DNA of 20,038 bases, from the IMG/VR virus record IMGVR_UViG_3300006752_003878, positions 1-20,038 of that record. One strand, written 5' to 3'. The notes beneath the pieces were generated by a model that had not been told where the DNA came from, did not search any database, and saw only the letters and a list, made by a program, of their open reading frames with translations. Made by a program: the position numbers and the translations under genes. Source of the DNA: a virus. Positions 1 through 7,237 of the stretch are shown piece by piece (position 1 is the stretch's first letter; the number at the start of each line of letters is the position of its first letter).

Positions 1-32
1 AGTAACATAGTTGTAAAAGATTTATTAAACAT
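1..32 (-). CDS. Start of an unidentified gene (5' end only)
   Basis: An ATG at 32-30 opens a frame that runs off the window after ten complete codons (MFNKSFTTML). It is preceded by a strong AGGAG ribosome binding site about 8-9 bases upstream and by a promoter-like element at 66-93, so initiation here is credible. Too little protein is present to assign a family or function. It is the first gene of a new transcription unit, set off from the upstream gene by about 65 non-coding bases, which is a large gap for this compact region. Confidence 0.6.
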   Translation of the reverse strand, partial: MFNKSFTTML

Positions 33-65
33 TTGACACTTCTCCTAAACTTCAACTTACTATTC

Positions 66-93
66 ATAATAGCACAATTTAAGGGTACGTCAA
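66..93 (-). promoter_or_regulatory. Sigma70-type promoter with extended -10
   Basis: Read on the minus strand, TTGACG (93-88) is followed after 16 bases by TATTAT (71-66). The TGC just before the -10 makes a TGn extended -10. It lies in the only non-coding gap at this end and points at the gene starting at 32. A host-sigma-dependent early-type promoter is the natural reading. The assignment rests on sequence match alone. Confidence 0.6.
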
Positions 94-97
94 CCTT

Positions 98-328
98 TTA
101 TTTGGTTATTTTATCCCAAAAACCATACTTTTCTAACAGTACTAGATATTCATCATATGCTTTTTTAAGGTCTGCGTGTTGTTCTCTAAGTTGCTGTTCT
201 TTAAGATCTTTTTCTACTTCTTTAACACTTTGATATATTGGAAAGCCGTGCATATCCATATCGTAAAATGCTGATGTTTCTACGTCTGTCCATACATTAT
301 CTATGTTGTCGAACTCATCGTTGTCCAC
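98..328 (-). CDS. Small hypothetical protein, 76 aa
   Basis: This is a 76-residue protein of no family I recognise. The start is GTG at 328-326, supported by GGGAG seven bases upstream. No in-frame ATG lies nearer the ribosome binding site. The N-terminal third is acidic (several Asp/Glu in the first 16 residues). Residues about 35-70 are rich in Glu, Lys, Leu and Gln, with a spacing that suggests one long amphipathic helix or short coiled coil. There is no signal peptide or membrane segment. It overlaps the end of the preceding gene by 14 bases, so it is probably translated from the same message. It is the last gene before an intergenic promoter. Confidence 0.7.
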   Translation of the reverse strand: MDNDEFDNIDNVWTDVETSAFYDMDMHGFPIYQSVKEVEKDLKEQQLREQHADLKKAYDEYLVLLEKYGFWDKITK

Positions 329-629
329 TTAGTGTCTCCCAAGTTTTATATTTTTCTTGTTCTCTAAGATATTCTGTATATTTTTCTCTGAGTTCTGGAT
401 ATTGTTGTAGCATTTCCCAATCCGGCACAGGGTTTTCTATCTCCCACCATTCTTCTGGTTTAGGCATGCTAGTGCCTGGTATAAAGCCTTCTACTGCACC
501 GCCAACAATCCAACGCTGTATATGACGTAGTTCTGGATTTTGATAACGTGCATATACGATTCCGTTTGCACGTTCATATATAAGAGATTCGCCTGGTATT
601 AATTTATCAGTCATATACGGCTGCGGCAT
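315..629 (-). CDS. Small hypothetical protein, about 104 aa
   Basis: This soluble protein has no family I can name. It opens with a Leu-Ile-Pro-Gly-Glu-Ser motif followed by a short beta-rich stretch (residues about 10-35). The C-terminal half is rich in Trp, Pro, Glu and Tyr (PKPEEWWEIE, then a charged helix), with no hydrophobic segment long enough for a membrane helix. I chose ATG at 629 because AAGGAA lies about 10 bases upstream. An alternative ATG at 614 (99 aa) overlaps the APRT stop by 8 bases but has no visible ribosome binding site. The gene overlaps both neighbours, which suggests a co-translated set with APRT. Confidence 0.65.
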   Translation of the reverse strand: MPQPYMTDKLIPGESLIYERANGIVYARYQNPELRHIQRWIVGGAVEGFIPGTSMPKPEEWWEIENPVPDWEMLQQYPELREKYTEYLREQEKYKTWETLSGQR

Positions 630-1125
630 AAAATGGGATTCCTTGTTCTCTAACTTTGTTAGCACCACCTAAGAATGTTAGGTCCATAACACATGCAACA
701 GCAACGGGTGTAGCCTGTAATTCATGAACCATGTCAATTACTGCTTGCATAGTGCCGCCTGTTGCCATAAGATCATCTATAATAATAACTTTATCTCCAG
801 GACTAATACTATCGCGTTGTAGTTCTAGTGTTGCTGTACCATATTCTAAATCAAATTCTTTACTTACTGTAGTACCAGGAAGTTTACCTGCTTTACGTGC
901 AAGTATCAATGGCTTGCGTGTACGGTGTGCTAATACTGCGGCAAAGATAAACCCACGTGCATCAATGCCTATGATTTTGTCACAAGGCATATACTTTAAC
1001 AAGTTATCATAGAAATAGTTATTTGCTATTCTAAAACCTTCCCCTGCGCATAAACTTGCTGTATCTTTGAAGTCAACACCTTCTACAGGAAAGTCTGGAA
1101 AACTTTTAATATATTGTTTAATCAT
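607..1125 (-). CDS. apt: Adenine phosphoribosyltransferase
   Basis: This enzyme converts adenine and PRPP to AMP and pyrophosphate in the cytoplasm, salvaging free purine base. The 172-residue length is normal for APRT. The N-terminal FPDFPVEGVDFKD (residues 9-21) matches the family's conserved start. GIDARGFIF (53-61) is the typical APRT substrate-loop region. VIIIDDLMATGGT (113-125) is the PRPP-binding motif with both acidic residues and the Thr-Gly-Gly-Thr turn. No key residue is missing. It begins just after the oxygenase stop (1127) and ends overlapping the next small gene. Together with the upstream purine-type binding protein and the MTA/SAH nucleosidase-like gene at 18503-19069 it suggests phage-directed adenine recycling. 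Family assignment is secure; the pathway link is inference. Confidence 0.92.
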   Translation of the reverse strand: MIKQYIKSFPDFPVEGVDFKDTASLCAGEGFRIANNYFYDNLLKYMPCDKIIGIDARGFIFAAVLAHRTRKPLILARKAGKLPGTTVSKEFDLEYGTATLELQRDSISPGDKVIIIDDLMATGGTMQAVIDMVHELQATPVAVACVMDLTFLGGANKVREQGIPFYAAAVYD

Positions 1126-1126
1126 G

Positions 1127-1996
1127 TTAATAACTCTGTGCTAAACGCCACATCAAGTATTCCTTGCTTTCAATAGGATCATACTTTGCTGGCTCGTCAC
1201 GTAAATTCTGCACAATAGTCCCTGGCTTAGGATCTACAAAATGCGGCATGCTGTAACGTGTTTGATCTATGTGTGTGTTTACTACTCTGTGTTTTGTGCT
1301 AACAAAGTAATCGTTAGTCCAACGCTGTAGTAAGTCGCCAATGTTAACTACAACACCATTTTCTGCATAAGGAACAGGATGCCAATTACCATCTAAATCT
1401 TGTACTTGTAATCCTGGCACATCATTGATTTGCCATAGTAATGTAATAGTTCCGTAATCACTATGTTCGCCGATACGCATTTGGCGTGGTTCAATTTCTC
1501 CTGTGTAAGCAGGATAATGTATAACTCTTGTTGTATTAAAAGGTTCCCGATGCGCGTCTACTAAGGTAGTGCCGCAATCAAGGATATCATCAAACAGTTT
1601 AAGTATACGCAGGGTAAGATCATCTGCAATACGGATTGTTTCTAATGCTGTTTGTCTAAAGTGTGGAATTTCTGTGGGCCATAACGTATCATCCATACGA
1701 GTGTCGTTATAGTTAAAACTTTCTTTCATGTCCTTGGGTGCAGTAGGGTCAACGTTTTCATCACCCACTTTACTATAGCCCAGATTAGTTTCAGACTGAT
1801 AGGGATACTTTAGTTTTGTATCATCATCAAGTTTAAAAAAATCTTTCATACTATGGAACCAGTTGTTCATTGTATGCTGATCTTTTGGTGTAAGGCTATT
1901 AGTAAAGACAGCGAAGCCCACAGTGGTGTAGGCTTCGCGAATCTTATCCAATAATTCGCCGTAACTATTTGTGTTAAAGTCAATTACTGGAATCAT
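1127..1996 (-). CDS. Isopenicillin-N-synthase-type 2OG-Fe(II) oxygenase
   Basis: This is a 289-residue non-haem iron oxygenase of the isopenicillin N synthase / 2-oxoglutarate dioxygenase superfamily. The N-terminal domain starts with the usual IPVIDF. The jelly-roll core carries the iron triad His178-x-Asp180 (GEHSDYGTITLL) and His236 (STKHRVVN). Arg247-x-Ser249 (RYSMPHF) is the usual 2OG carboxylate anchor. All key residues are present, so an active enzyme is expected, but the substrate cannot be read from sequence. The start chosen is ATG at 1996, four bases past the preceding stop, with AGGAAA upstream. An upstream in-frame ATG at 2038 would overlap the binding-protein gene by 38 bases and lengthen the N-terminus beyond the family norm. 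It sits between a purine-type substrate-binding protein and APRT, so oxidation of a nucleobase, nucleoside or related imported compound is one guess. Confidence 0.88.
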   Translation of the reverse strand: MIPVIDFNTNSYGELLDKIREAYTTVGFAVFTNSLTPKDQHTMNNWFHSMKDFFKLDDDTKLKYPYQSETNLGYSKVGDENVDPTAPKDMKESFNYNDTRMDDTLWPTEIPHFRQTALETIRIADDLTLRILKLFDDILDCGTTLVDAHREPFNTTRVIHYPAYTGEIEPRQMRIGEHSDYGTITLLWQINDVPGLQVQDLDGNWHPVPYAENGVVVNIGDLLQRWTNDYFVSTKHRVVNTHIDQTRYSMPHFVDPKPGTIVQNLRDEPAKYDPIESKEYLMWRLAQSY

Positions 1997-2000
1997 TATT

Positions 2001-3071
2001 TTAGTTTCCTGGTACAGTTGCGTTAATGCCTTCAACATAATACATCATTGTGTTGAGGTGTATATCGTCAGCAACAACGCCGTCTGCAAGTTGCAGTTTG
2101 CCAGTGTTGTCTTTGATAGGACCAGTAAAGGCAAAGTATTCGCCTGCTGAGATTGCATCTTTAATCTCTTGAGCTTTTGCTTTTACGTCTGCTGGCATGT
2201 TTGTAAACGGTGCCATCTGTACAGCATCTTCATTCATGTGACCAAAGTAGTCACCTGACTCCCATGTGCCATCCATAACTGCTTGTACACGTGAGATGTA
2301 GTAAGGACCCCAGTTATCAATAGTTGTTGTCAACTGTGCTTTAGGAGCAAATTTAATTTGATTACTTGCTTGTCCAAAACCTAGTTTACCTTGTGCTTGT
2401 GCAGCCTGCAATGGTGCAGGTGAGTCTGTATGCTGTGCAACCATATCACAACCTTCAGCCATCATAACTGTTGCAGCTTGTGATTCTTTGCCTGGGTCAT
2501 ACCATGTGTTTGCCCAAGTAATCATGATCTCAACATCAGGATTCATTTTCTTTGCGCCTAGATAGTATGTGTTAATCTCACGAATAACTTCTGGAATCGG
2601 GAAAGCAGCAACGTAGCAAATCTTATTTGTCTTTGTCATCATGCCTGCAATAATACCTTGTACATGTCTTGCTTGGTACAAACGTAGTCCGTACGAAGCA
2701 ACATTTTCACTTTGCTTAAAGCCTGTGGCATGCTCAAATTTTACATCTGGGAATTCTTTAGCAACTTTAAGTGTACCGTTCATGTAACCAAATGATGTTG
2801 TGAAAATAATGTCTGCGCCATTACGTGCCATGTCACGCATTACACGTTCTGCATCAGGGCCTTCTGGCACACTTTCAACAAACATAGTTTCAACTTTGTC
2901 ACCAAATGCTTCTTCTACTTGCTGGCGACCAATGTCGTGACGATATGTCCAACCATGATCACCGATTGGTCCGACATATACAAATCCGACCTTTACTGGT
3001 TCTGCTGTTGCTACCGTCGCCATGCCTAACATAACAACTGCCGCAAGTGCAATTCTCTTAATAATATTCAT
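2001..3071 (-). CDS. BMP-family ABC transporter substrate-binding protein
   Basis: This is a periplasmic solute-binding protein of the BmpA/Med/PnrA family, whose studied members bind purine nucleosides for ABC import. Residues 1-23 form a clear Sec signal peptide: Lys-Arg, a hydrophobic core, then an Ala-Thr-Ala cleavage site. There is no lipobox Cys, so a soluble periplasmic protein is expected. The mature protein starts KVGFVYVGPIGDHGW, the family's first strand and ligand loop. FTTSFGYMN (about 90-98) and the ATGF segment (about 115-118) are further family landmarks. At 356 residues it is full length. AAGGA lies seven bases before the start. No permease or ATPase gene is in the window, so it would have to dock on a host transporter. 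A full-length secreted ABC binding protein is unusual in a phage and looks host-derived. Confidence 0.9.
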   Translation of the reverse strand: MNIIKRIALAAVVMLGMATVATAEPVKVGFVYVGPIGDHGWTYRHDIGRQQVEEAFGDKVETMFVESVPEGPDAERVMRDMARNGADIIFTTSFGYMNGTLKVAKEFPDVKFEHATGFKQSENVASYGLRLYQARHVQGIIAGMMTKTNKICYVAAFPIPEVIREINTYYLGAKKMNPDVEIMITWANTWYDPGKESQAATVMMAEGCDMVAQHTDSPAPLQAAQAQGKLGFGQASNQIKFAPKAQLTTTIDNWGPYYISRVQAVMDGTWESGDYFGHMNEDAVQMAPFTNMPADVKAKAQEIKDAISAGEYFAFTGPIKDNTGKLQLADGVVADDIHLNTMMYYVEGINATVPGN

Positions 3072-3117
3072 CGATTTTCCTTTTCGAGGGTGTTAAAGCA
3101 GGATCGACTCTGCTGTG

Positions 3118-3297
3118 TTATACTAATGGAGTAACAGTTGTGCTATCCACATAGTCTGTTCCTGTATACTTTCGTGATACAGATTCTTTAATCATCACAC
3201 CGTCTCTTACGTAGTAAGTGGTAAGTTCTTGGAGTAATACTTCTCCTTCTGGCAGATTATTAAAATTTTGTAATAATGGTCCATCTTCTCTAGACAT
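3118..3297 (-). CDS. Small hypothetical protein, 59 aa
   Basis: This short soluble protein is of unknown function. The start is ATG at 3297 with AGGAG about six bases upstream, placed immediately after the amidinotransferase stop. An upstream in-frame ATG (3330) lies inside that gene and has no comparable ribosome binding site. The first 25 residues are acidic to neutral. The rest looks like two or three beta strands (TYYVRDGVMIKESVSRKY) with alternating hydrophobic residues. There is no Cys or His cluster, signal peptide or membrane helix. A 46-base gap separates it from the BMP binding-protein gene. Confidence 0.65.
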   Translation of the reverse strand: MSREDGPLLQNFNNLPEGEVLLQELTTYYVRDGVMIKESVSRKYTGTDYVDSTTVTPLV

Positions 3298-3299
3298 CT

Positions 3300-4172
3300 T
3301 TATCTCCTGTGCAAATCTAATGTACAACAATGGTGACCACCACCAAGTGTACGACTGTGTGCAAACGGTACAACATAAGACTGTACGCCACGTTTTGCTA
3401 GTTCTTGTTGTAAAACAGGTGTATCATCTATTACAGCAAGTTCTGGATTAATCATCATAAAATTTAACTGTATGTAATTGCTAGCAAATGCTTCGCCTGC
3501 AAAGTTTTTACGTTTTAAATCTTCATTGCCTAACCAAATTACTTCCCAGTCTTTAAAACATTTAGGCAATGTTTCAGGAGTAACTCTGTCTTTGTTAATT
3601 ACAACAAGTCCTTCTCTAACAGGTGTAAACGTACTGTCAATATGAATACCACTGTAAGTTTCTGTTGTTTCTACTGTTAGTTTTGGAAATTGTTCTTGTA
3701 GCCATTCTGCTCCTGCATAGTTGCCGCTAGGACTAATCAAATAAAGCAGTGTGTCATTTAGTCTGCAAACGTTTGCTGCATCAAACATAATGCCTTTATC
3801 ACGCGGCACTTTAATAACTTTTGCTTTTTTTAGTACTTCGCTGTATGCATTGATTTCCATTTCTCTGCATGGATACTGCATGTTACAATCTATTACAGTT
3901 TTGCCTACAACAAGTAGGCGATCACGCGGACAGTAATTATACATACCATCACGCATGACAAAGTTTATTTCCCTAGGGCGATAAACCTTTACGCCTTCAT
4001 GTTCAAGCACACGAACGAACTTGTTGAGATCCATCTGTGCTTGTGCAGTGACCTCGCCTCTATATGGACCTGGCTTATCAAAGTGTAATCCTTCGGGCTT
4101 GTTTGCATAAGTTGCATCACCAACAACTACACTTTTAAGTTTGCCCCATTCGTTGTTGCTTGAAATTTTCAT
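3300..4172 (-). CDS. Arginine-type amidinotransferase (AGAT / inosamine-phosphate amidinotransferase family)
   Basis: Family enzymes move the amidino group of arginine to a primary amine: glycine in creatine synthesis, or an inosamine phosphate in streptomycin synthesis. The five-bladed propeller fold is suggested by spaced markers. CPRDRLLVVG (81-90) is typical of the family. Asp131 (MFDAANV), His177 (SGIHIDSTF) and Cys282 (GGGHHCCTLDLHRR, the extreme C-terminus) form the complete catalytic triad, the last motif corresponding to the GGxFHCxT...RR end of AGAT. The 290-residue length is somewhat shorter than AGAT, as in compact bacterial members. Its start overlaps the FolE stop by one base, so the two are translationally coupled. 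The acceptor amine is unknown; candidates are an amino-sugar or cyclitol, glycine, or an aminomethyl-deazapurine. Confidence 0.85.
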   Translation of the reverse strand: MKISSNNEWGKLKSVVVGDATYANKPEGLHFDKPGPYRGEVTAQAQMDLNKFVRVLEHEGVKVYRPREINFVMRDGMYNYCPRDRLLVVGKTVIDCNMQYPCREMEINAYSEVLKKAKVIKVPRDKGIMFDAANVCRLNDTLLYLISPSGNYAGAEWLQEQFPKLTVETTETYSGIHIDSTFTPVREGLVVINKDRVTPETLPKCFKDWEVIWLGNEDLKRKNFAGEAFASNYIQLNFMMINPELAVIDDTPVLQQELAKRGVQSYVVPFAHSRTLGGGHHCCTLDLHRR

Positions 4173-4855
4173 TAACAGGCAAACTCTTGTTGTAGTTTTA
4201 CATTGTCCATAAATTCTTTTTTAGTTCCATGGTCATCTTTGAAAGCACCACGTAAAACTGTAGTCTGTGTCAAACTACTGTGCGCTCTGATGCCTCTGTT
4301 TTCACAACAGCCGTGTGTTGCTTGTACATAAACACCAACATCTTCACTGCCTGTCTGTTCTTGAATCGCATCAGCGATCATTACATTAAGTTCTTCTTGT
4401 AGTGTGCCTCGCATAGCACACCATTGTGCAATACGTGTGTACTTACTGAGTCCTAATAATTTAGGTCCTGCAATAATACCAATGTATGCTACGCCTTTTA
4501 CTGTCTGGTGATGATGCGAACATAAACTTGTAAGTTCACTGCGCACAACCAACATGCCTTCATAGCCGCCTTCAATGTAGTTAGGAAACGCACTTGGATT
4601 AGGCATTGGATCGTAACGACCAGACATAATTTCATTAATATACATCTTAGCCATACGTCTTGCAGTATCTATGCTGTTAGGATCTGTTTTTGTGTCGATC
4701 AACAAATGTTGCAAGACATTTTCAAATGCAGGTACTGCTTCTTCGATCAACTGTTGCTTCTCACCTTCTTCGATGTAATCTGCAATATTATCGTTAGCCC
4801 AATATCTTACATTGTTCTCTTCTAGTCTTGTTTTAATTTCTTGTATCTTTTTCAT
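4172..4855 (-). CDS. folE: GTP cyclohydrolase I
   Basis: This enzyme converts GTP to 7,8-dihydroneopterin triphosphate, the entry step of both folate and 7-deazaguanine (preQ0/queuosine) synthesis. Zinc ligands are visible as Cys112 and the following His pair (SLCSHHH) and Cys183 (THGCCENRGIR). His181, just before that Cys, corresponds to the catalytic proton donor. GLSKYTRI (135-142) is the usual substrate-site segment. The 227-residue length is normal. I chose ATG at 4855, with GGAG six bases upstream, over ATG at 4927, which would add a non-homologous tail overlapping the previous gene. In phages FolE usually accompanies deazaguanine DNA modification. The DpdA-like gene at 12070-13569 and the QueD-like gene at 8598-9044 fit this, though QueE and QueC are not seen here. 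Confidence 0.93.
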   Translation of the reverse strand: MKKIQEIKTRLEENNVRYWANDNIADYIEEGEKQQLIEEAVPAFENVLQHLLIDTKTDPNSIDTARRMAKMYINEIMSGRYDPMPNPSAFPNYIEGGYEGMLVVRSELTSLCSHHHQTVKGVAYIGIIAGPKLLGLSKYTRIAQWCAMRGTLQEELNVMIADAIQEQTGSEDVGVYVQATHGCCENRGIRAHSSLTQTTVLRGAFKDDHGTKKEFMDNVKLQQEFAC

Positions 4856-4907
4856 ATTCGTCTCCGAGTTATAGTGGTGTGTCACTTTATTATGTAGTAT
4901 TGTATGA

Positions 4908-5513
4908 TTATTTAGGCAAATGGTCAATATTTAATTTACTACAATCAGGATAATCTACAAGTTGAGATTCTTTATCTTTTAGTTCTTGATCTTGTAACAT
5001 TTGTGTGCCTCGTAGTGCATCTTCTAATCGCATATTATAATGGTAACCGACAACAAAGTCTTTTTGATCTTGCCATGGGCTAATGCTTAAATCTCTACCA
5101 TCATACGCCATACGCTTCATTGCTTCGTATTCGTGCTTTTTATTTGTTAAAATAGCGCCGCCGTGTCCTATTTCTAAACGCTTGCTAGGACCAAAACTTA
5201 AACATTGTAGTTGTCCTGCACGATACATACCCTGCTCAAATGCTCTTGCACTATCCCAGATATTGCTTGGCGGAAAACGATATTCGTATTCCCACGGTTC
5301 GTGATCATAGTAAAAAGGAATGTTTAGTTTGTGTAACATCATAGGTACACTAAGATAAGTATTTGCTGGACAAACAACAGGACCTGGTTGCTTATATCTA
5401 AAGCAAATTTCTAATGCATGTGTGCAACTATCTGTTAGCACAACATAAGGAGCACCTGTATAGATGCTTAGATCTTTTTCAAAATTAGTTAGTGTTCCGT
5501 AAGTTAGACGCAT
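4908..5513 (-). CDS. Half-length DegT/DnrJ/EryC1/StrS-type aminotransferase
   Basis: This PLP-dependent sugar aminotransferase-like protein is reduced to 201 residues, against roughly 370 in the family. The large PLP domain is recognisable: TDSCTHALE (27-35) is the phosphate-binding helix start, Asp87 (IWDSARAF) is the pyridine-nitrogen partner, Lys111 (FGPSKRLEIGHGGAI) is the Schiff-base lysine, and YNMRLEDALRG (159-169) matches the conserved NYRM-type segment. The C-terminal small domain is absent, and the frame ends in a normal stop, with no detectable frameshifted remainder in the short gap to folE. AGGA precedes ATG 5513, and the gene overlaps the oxygenase by 29 bases. It could be a minimal enzyme, a dimer-dependent variant or a non-catalytic relic. 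Family is clear; activity is uncertain. Confidence 0.8.
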   Translation of the reverse strand: MRLTYGTLTNFEKDLSIYTGAPYVVLTDSCTHALEICFRYKQPGPVVCPANTYLSVPMMLHKLNIPFYYDHEPWEYEYRFPPSNIWDSARAFEQGMYRAGQLQCLSFGPSKRLEIGHGGAILTNKKHEYEAMKRMAYDGRDLSISPWQDQKDFVVGYHYNMRLEDALRGTQMLQDQELKDKESQLVDYPDCSKLNIDHLPK

Positions 5514-6066
5514 TGATACTTCCTGTAAGTTGTAGTGTAAAACGTTTATCTAAGCCGACATTAGCTGCTAAATGGGGAGTGTCACTTTCCCAGAATATAT
5601 AGTCTCCAGCCTTCCAATTAGTAATAGGAATACCATCTACTTCGCTAATATGCCCACTACGCCAATCTTCTAAGAATACAACAACACGAACACAGTCCAT
5701 CAACCGAACGTTAAATAATTCTCTGTACCTTTTGTAAGTGTCTTTGTGTGTGGGAAGAATAACACCAGTGCCCATGCGATAATAACTACTGCCTACATCT
5801 TTTACATTATATGTTTTTTCAAACCATTCAACAATATCTTTATTCCACGCAGGCTGTGGCTTACGCATGTCACATAAAAATCCAGTGTAGTGACTTTCCG
5901 GATGAACATAACCTTGACGCTTCCATTTTATTACGTCTTGGTGATTGTTAAAACTTTCATGTGTGTAGTCAAGTTGGCTAAAACTTTTTTTGCTCCAAAA
6001 GGGTTCTACATGACCTCTATGCCAGCGGTCGTGTGTTTCCGTAATGGATGACTTTATATCTGTCAT
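5485..6066 (-). CDS. 2OG-Fe(II) oxygenase-like protein (Asp/Asn-hydroxylase-like)
   Basis: This 193-residue double-stranded beta-helix protein carries a probable iron triad: His107-x-Asp109 (LPTHKDTYKRY) and His165 (DTPHLAANV). Arg175 (DKRFTLQL) sits where the 2-oxoglutarate anchor lies. VVVFLEDW and WKAGDYIFW are the flanking core strands. The pattern recalls aspartyl/asparaginyl hydroxylase-like and other small phage oxygenases. The substrate is unknown: protein, sugar or modified base are all possible. The start is ATG 6066 with GGAGG about 10 bases upstream, which makes the gene overlap the preceding dehydrogenase by 50 bases; an ATG at 6096 overlaps further and has no better site. It belongs to the run of sugar-type enzymes. 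Confidence 0.75.
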   Translation of the reverse strand: MTDIKSSITETHDRWHRGHVEPFWSKKSFSQLDYTHESFNNHQDVIKWKRQGYVHPESHYTGFLCDMRKPQPAWNKDIVEWFEKTYNVKDVGSSYYRMGTGVILPTHKDTYKRYRELFNVRLMDCVRVVVFLEDWRSGHISEVDGIPITNWKAGDYIFWESDTPHLAANVGLDKRFTLQLTGSINASNLRNTN

Positions 6067-7237
6067 CTTGGTATTGCCTCCATGGGTCAACCACAATACT
6101 GCCGTCCATTAGTAAGCAGTATAGCTCTTGTTTTTGTTCATTCATATATTTGTATGTAACGTTTGCATTATGTGCCAACAGTACAACTGCTTTGAACGGA
6201 CCGCGCTGTGGACTTGTGTGCGGGTCTACTATAATAGGATGGTAACCAAGTTTAATACAATAGTGTTCTACTAGAATACTGTAACTACCATCCTTATAAG
6301 GTACGTTTGGCTTGTATGCTTCGCCGTGTATTAGTATTGGAAGTTGATTTTCTTTTGCATGTTCTACTAAAAACTTTGCCATGTTTTCTGCTTGTACTTC
6401 GCGAGCATTCATTATGGCATCAAAAATATCATACCCTAGTCCAAGTTCTTGTGCCATATAGCGCAGGGCAATATTGTCTCTTGGATGGCAAGCACCCCCA
6501 TCACCCATACCAGCAGTCATATACTGCGGTCCCATGATCCTTTTAGTTGAACCTGCGAGTGCATCGGTAACCACATCGACATTGATATTGCCCTGTTTCA
6601 TCGCTACATCCTGTATCATATTTGCCAGTCCGATCTTTGTACTGATAAACGTATTATAAAATACTTTGATACATTCACATTCATCCCAAGTACCAATTAC
6701 ATACCTAGGATCATTTTTCATTACAGTTTTGTACATGTCAACAAGTTCTTTAGCATCACCTGTTTCACTGCCGTCCTGTGTGCCAATCATAATCATTTCA
6801 GGATTCACAAAATCCCAAGCAACACTTCCCATAGCAATTAGATATGGATTGTAAACAAAACGTGTGTTTGTTACAAGTGGCTCTAGTTCTTTACGCACTG
6901 TGCCTGGTAATACTGTACTAATAAGCACAATCATTTGTGCAGGATTCATTACACTATTACATTCACGCAATACATCTTTTACAATATCGTAATTGAAGTC
7001 TTTAGGCTCTAAATGTGCAGTAGGCACACGACCATCATATTCTGGATCATGCGGAGTAGGCACAGCAACAAATACAATTTTTGCATCTGCAACTGCTTCT
7101 GAAATAATTGGTTTAATTTCTACTAAATCACTTTTTACTTTTGCTACATCGTAGCCTGTTACAGTGTGACCTGCTTTTGCTATTTCTTCTGCGCATGGTA
7201 ATCCTAGTTTACCACACCCGATAAATGCTATGTTCAT
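6017..7237 (-). CDS. UDP-glucose/GDP-mannose dehydrogenase family protein
   Basis: Family members oxidise a nucleotide-sugar C6 alcohol to the carboxylate in two NAD-dependent steps. Residues 1-30 form the Rossmann entry IAFIGCGKLGLP with the GxGxxG turn. VAVPTP (57-62) and ISTVLPGT (106-113) are standard family strands. Lys191 and Asn195 (ECIKVFYNTF) are the middle-domain catalytic positions. Cys250 in GGACHPRD (247-254) is the thiohemiacetal nucleophile. The C-terminal nucleotide-sugar domain is present (SIVVDPWR near the end, like the family's DxRN region). At 406 residues it is near full length. Its first base overlaps the glycosyltransferase stop, so the sugar-oxidising and sugar-transferring steps are co-translated. 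The exact sugar is not determined. Confidence 0.88.
   Translation of the reverse strand: MNIAFIGCGKLGLPCAEEIAKAGHTVTGYDVAKVKSDLVEIKPIISEAVADAKIVFVAVPTPHDPEYDGRVPTAHLEPKDFNYDIVKDVLRECNSVMNPAQMIVLISTVLPGTVRKELEPLVTNTRFVYNPYLIAMGSVAWDFVNPEMIMIGTQDGSETGDAKELVDMYKTVMKNDPRYVIGTWDECECIKVFYNTFISTKIGLANMIQDVAMKQGNINVDVVTDALAGSTKRIMGPQYMTAGMGDGGACHPRDNIALRYMAQELGLGYDIFDAIMNAREVQAENMAKFLVEHAKENQLPILIHGEAYKPNVPYKDGSYSILVEHYCIKLGYHPIIVDPHTSPQRGPFKAVVLLAHNANVTYKYMNEQKQELYCLLMDGSIVVDPWRQYQDDRYKVIHYGNTRPLA

Noticed and set aside
3097-3114. Imperfect hairpin (AGCAG...CTGCT around TCGA) before the BMP binding-protein gene
   Set aside because: The stem is only five pairs with mismatches and is not followed by a T run, so it does not qualify as a terminator or a clear regulatory structure.
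4856-4907. TATAAC as a possible -10 box before folE
   Set aside because: No acceptable -35 element is found at 16-18 bases, and the gap is simply AT-rich; not strong enough to list as a promoter.
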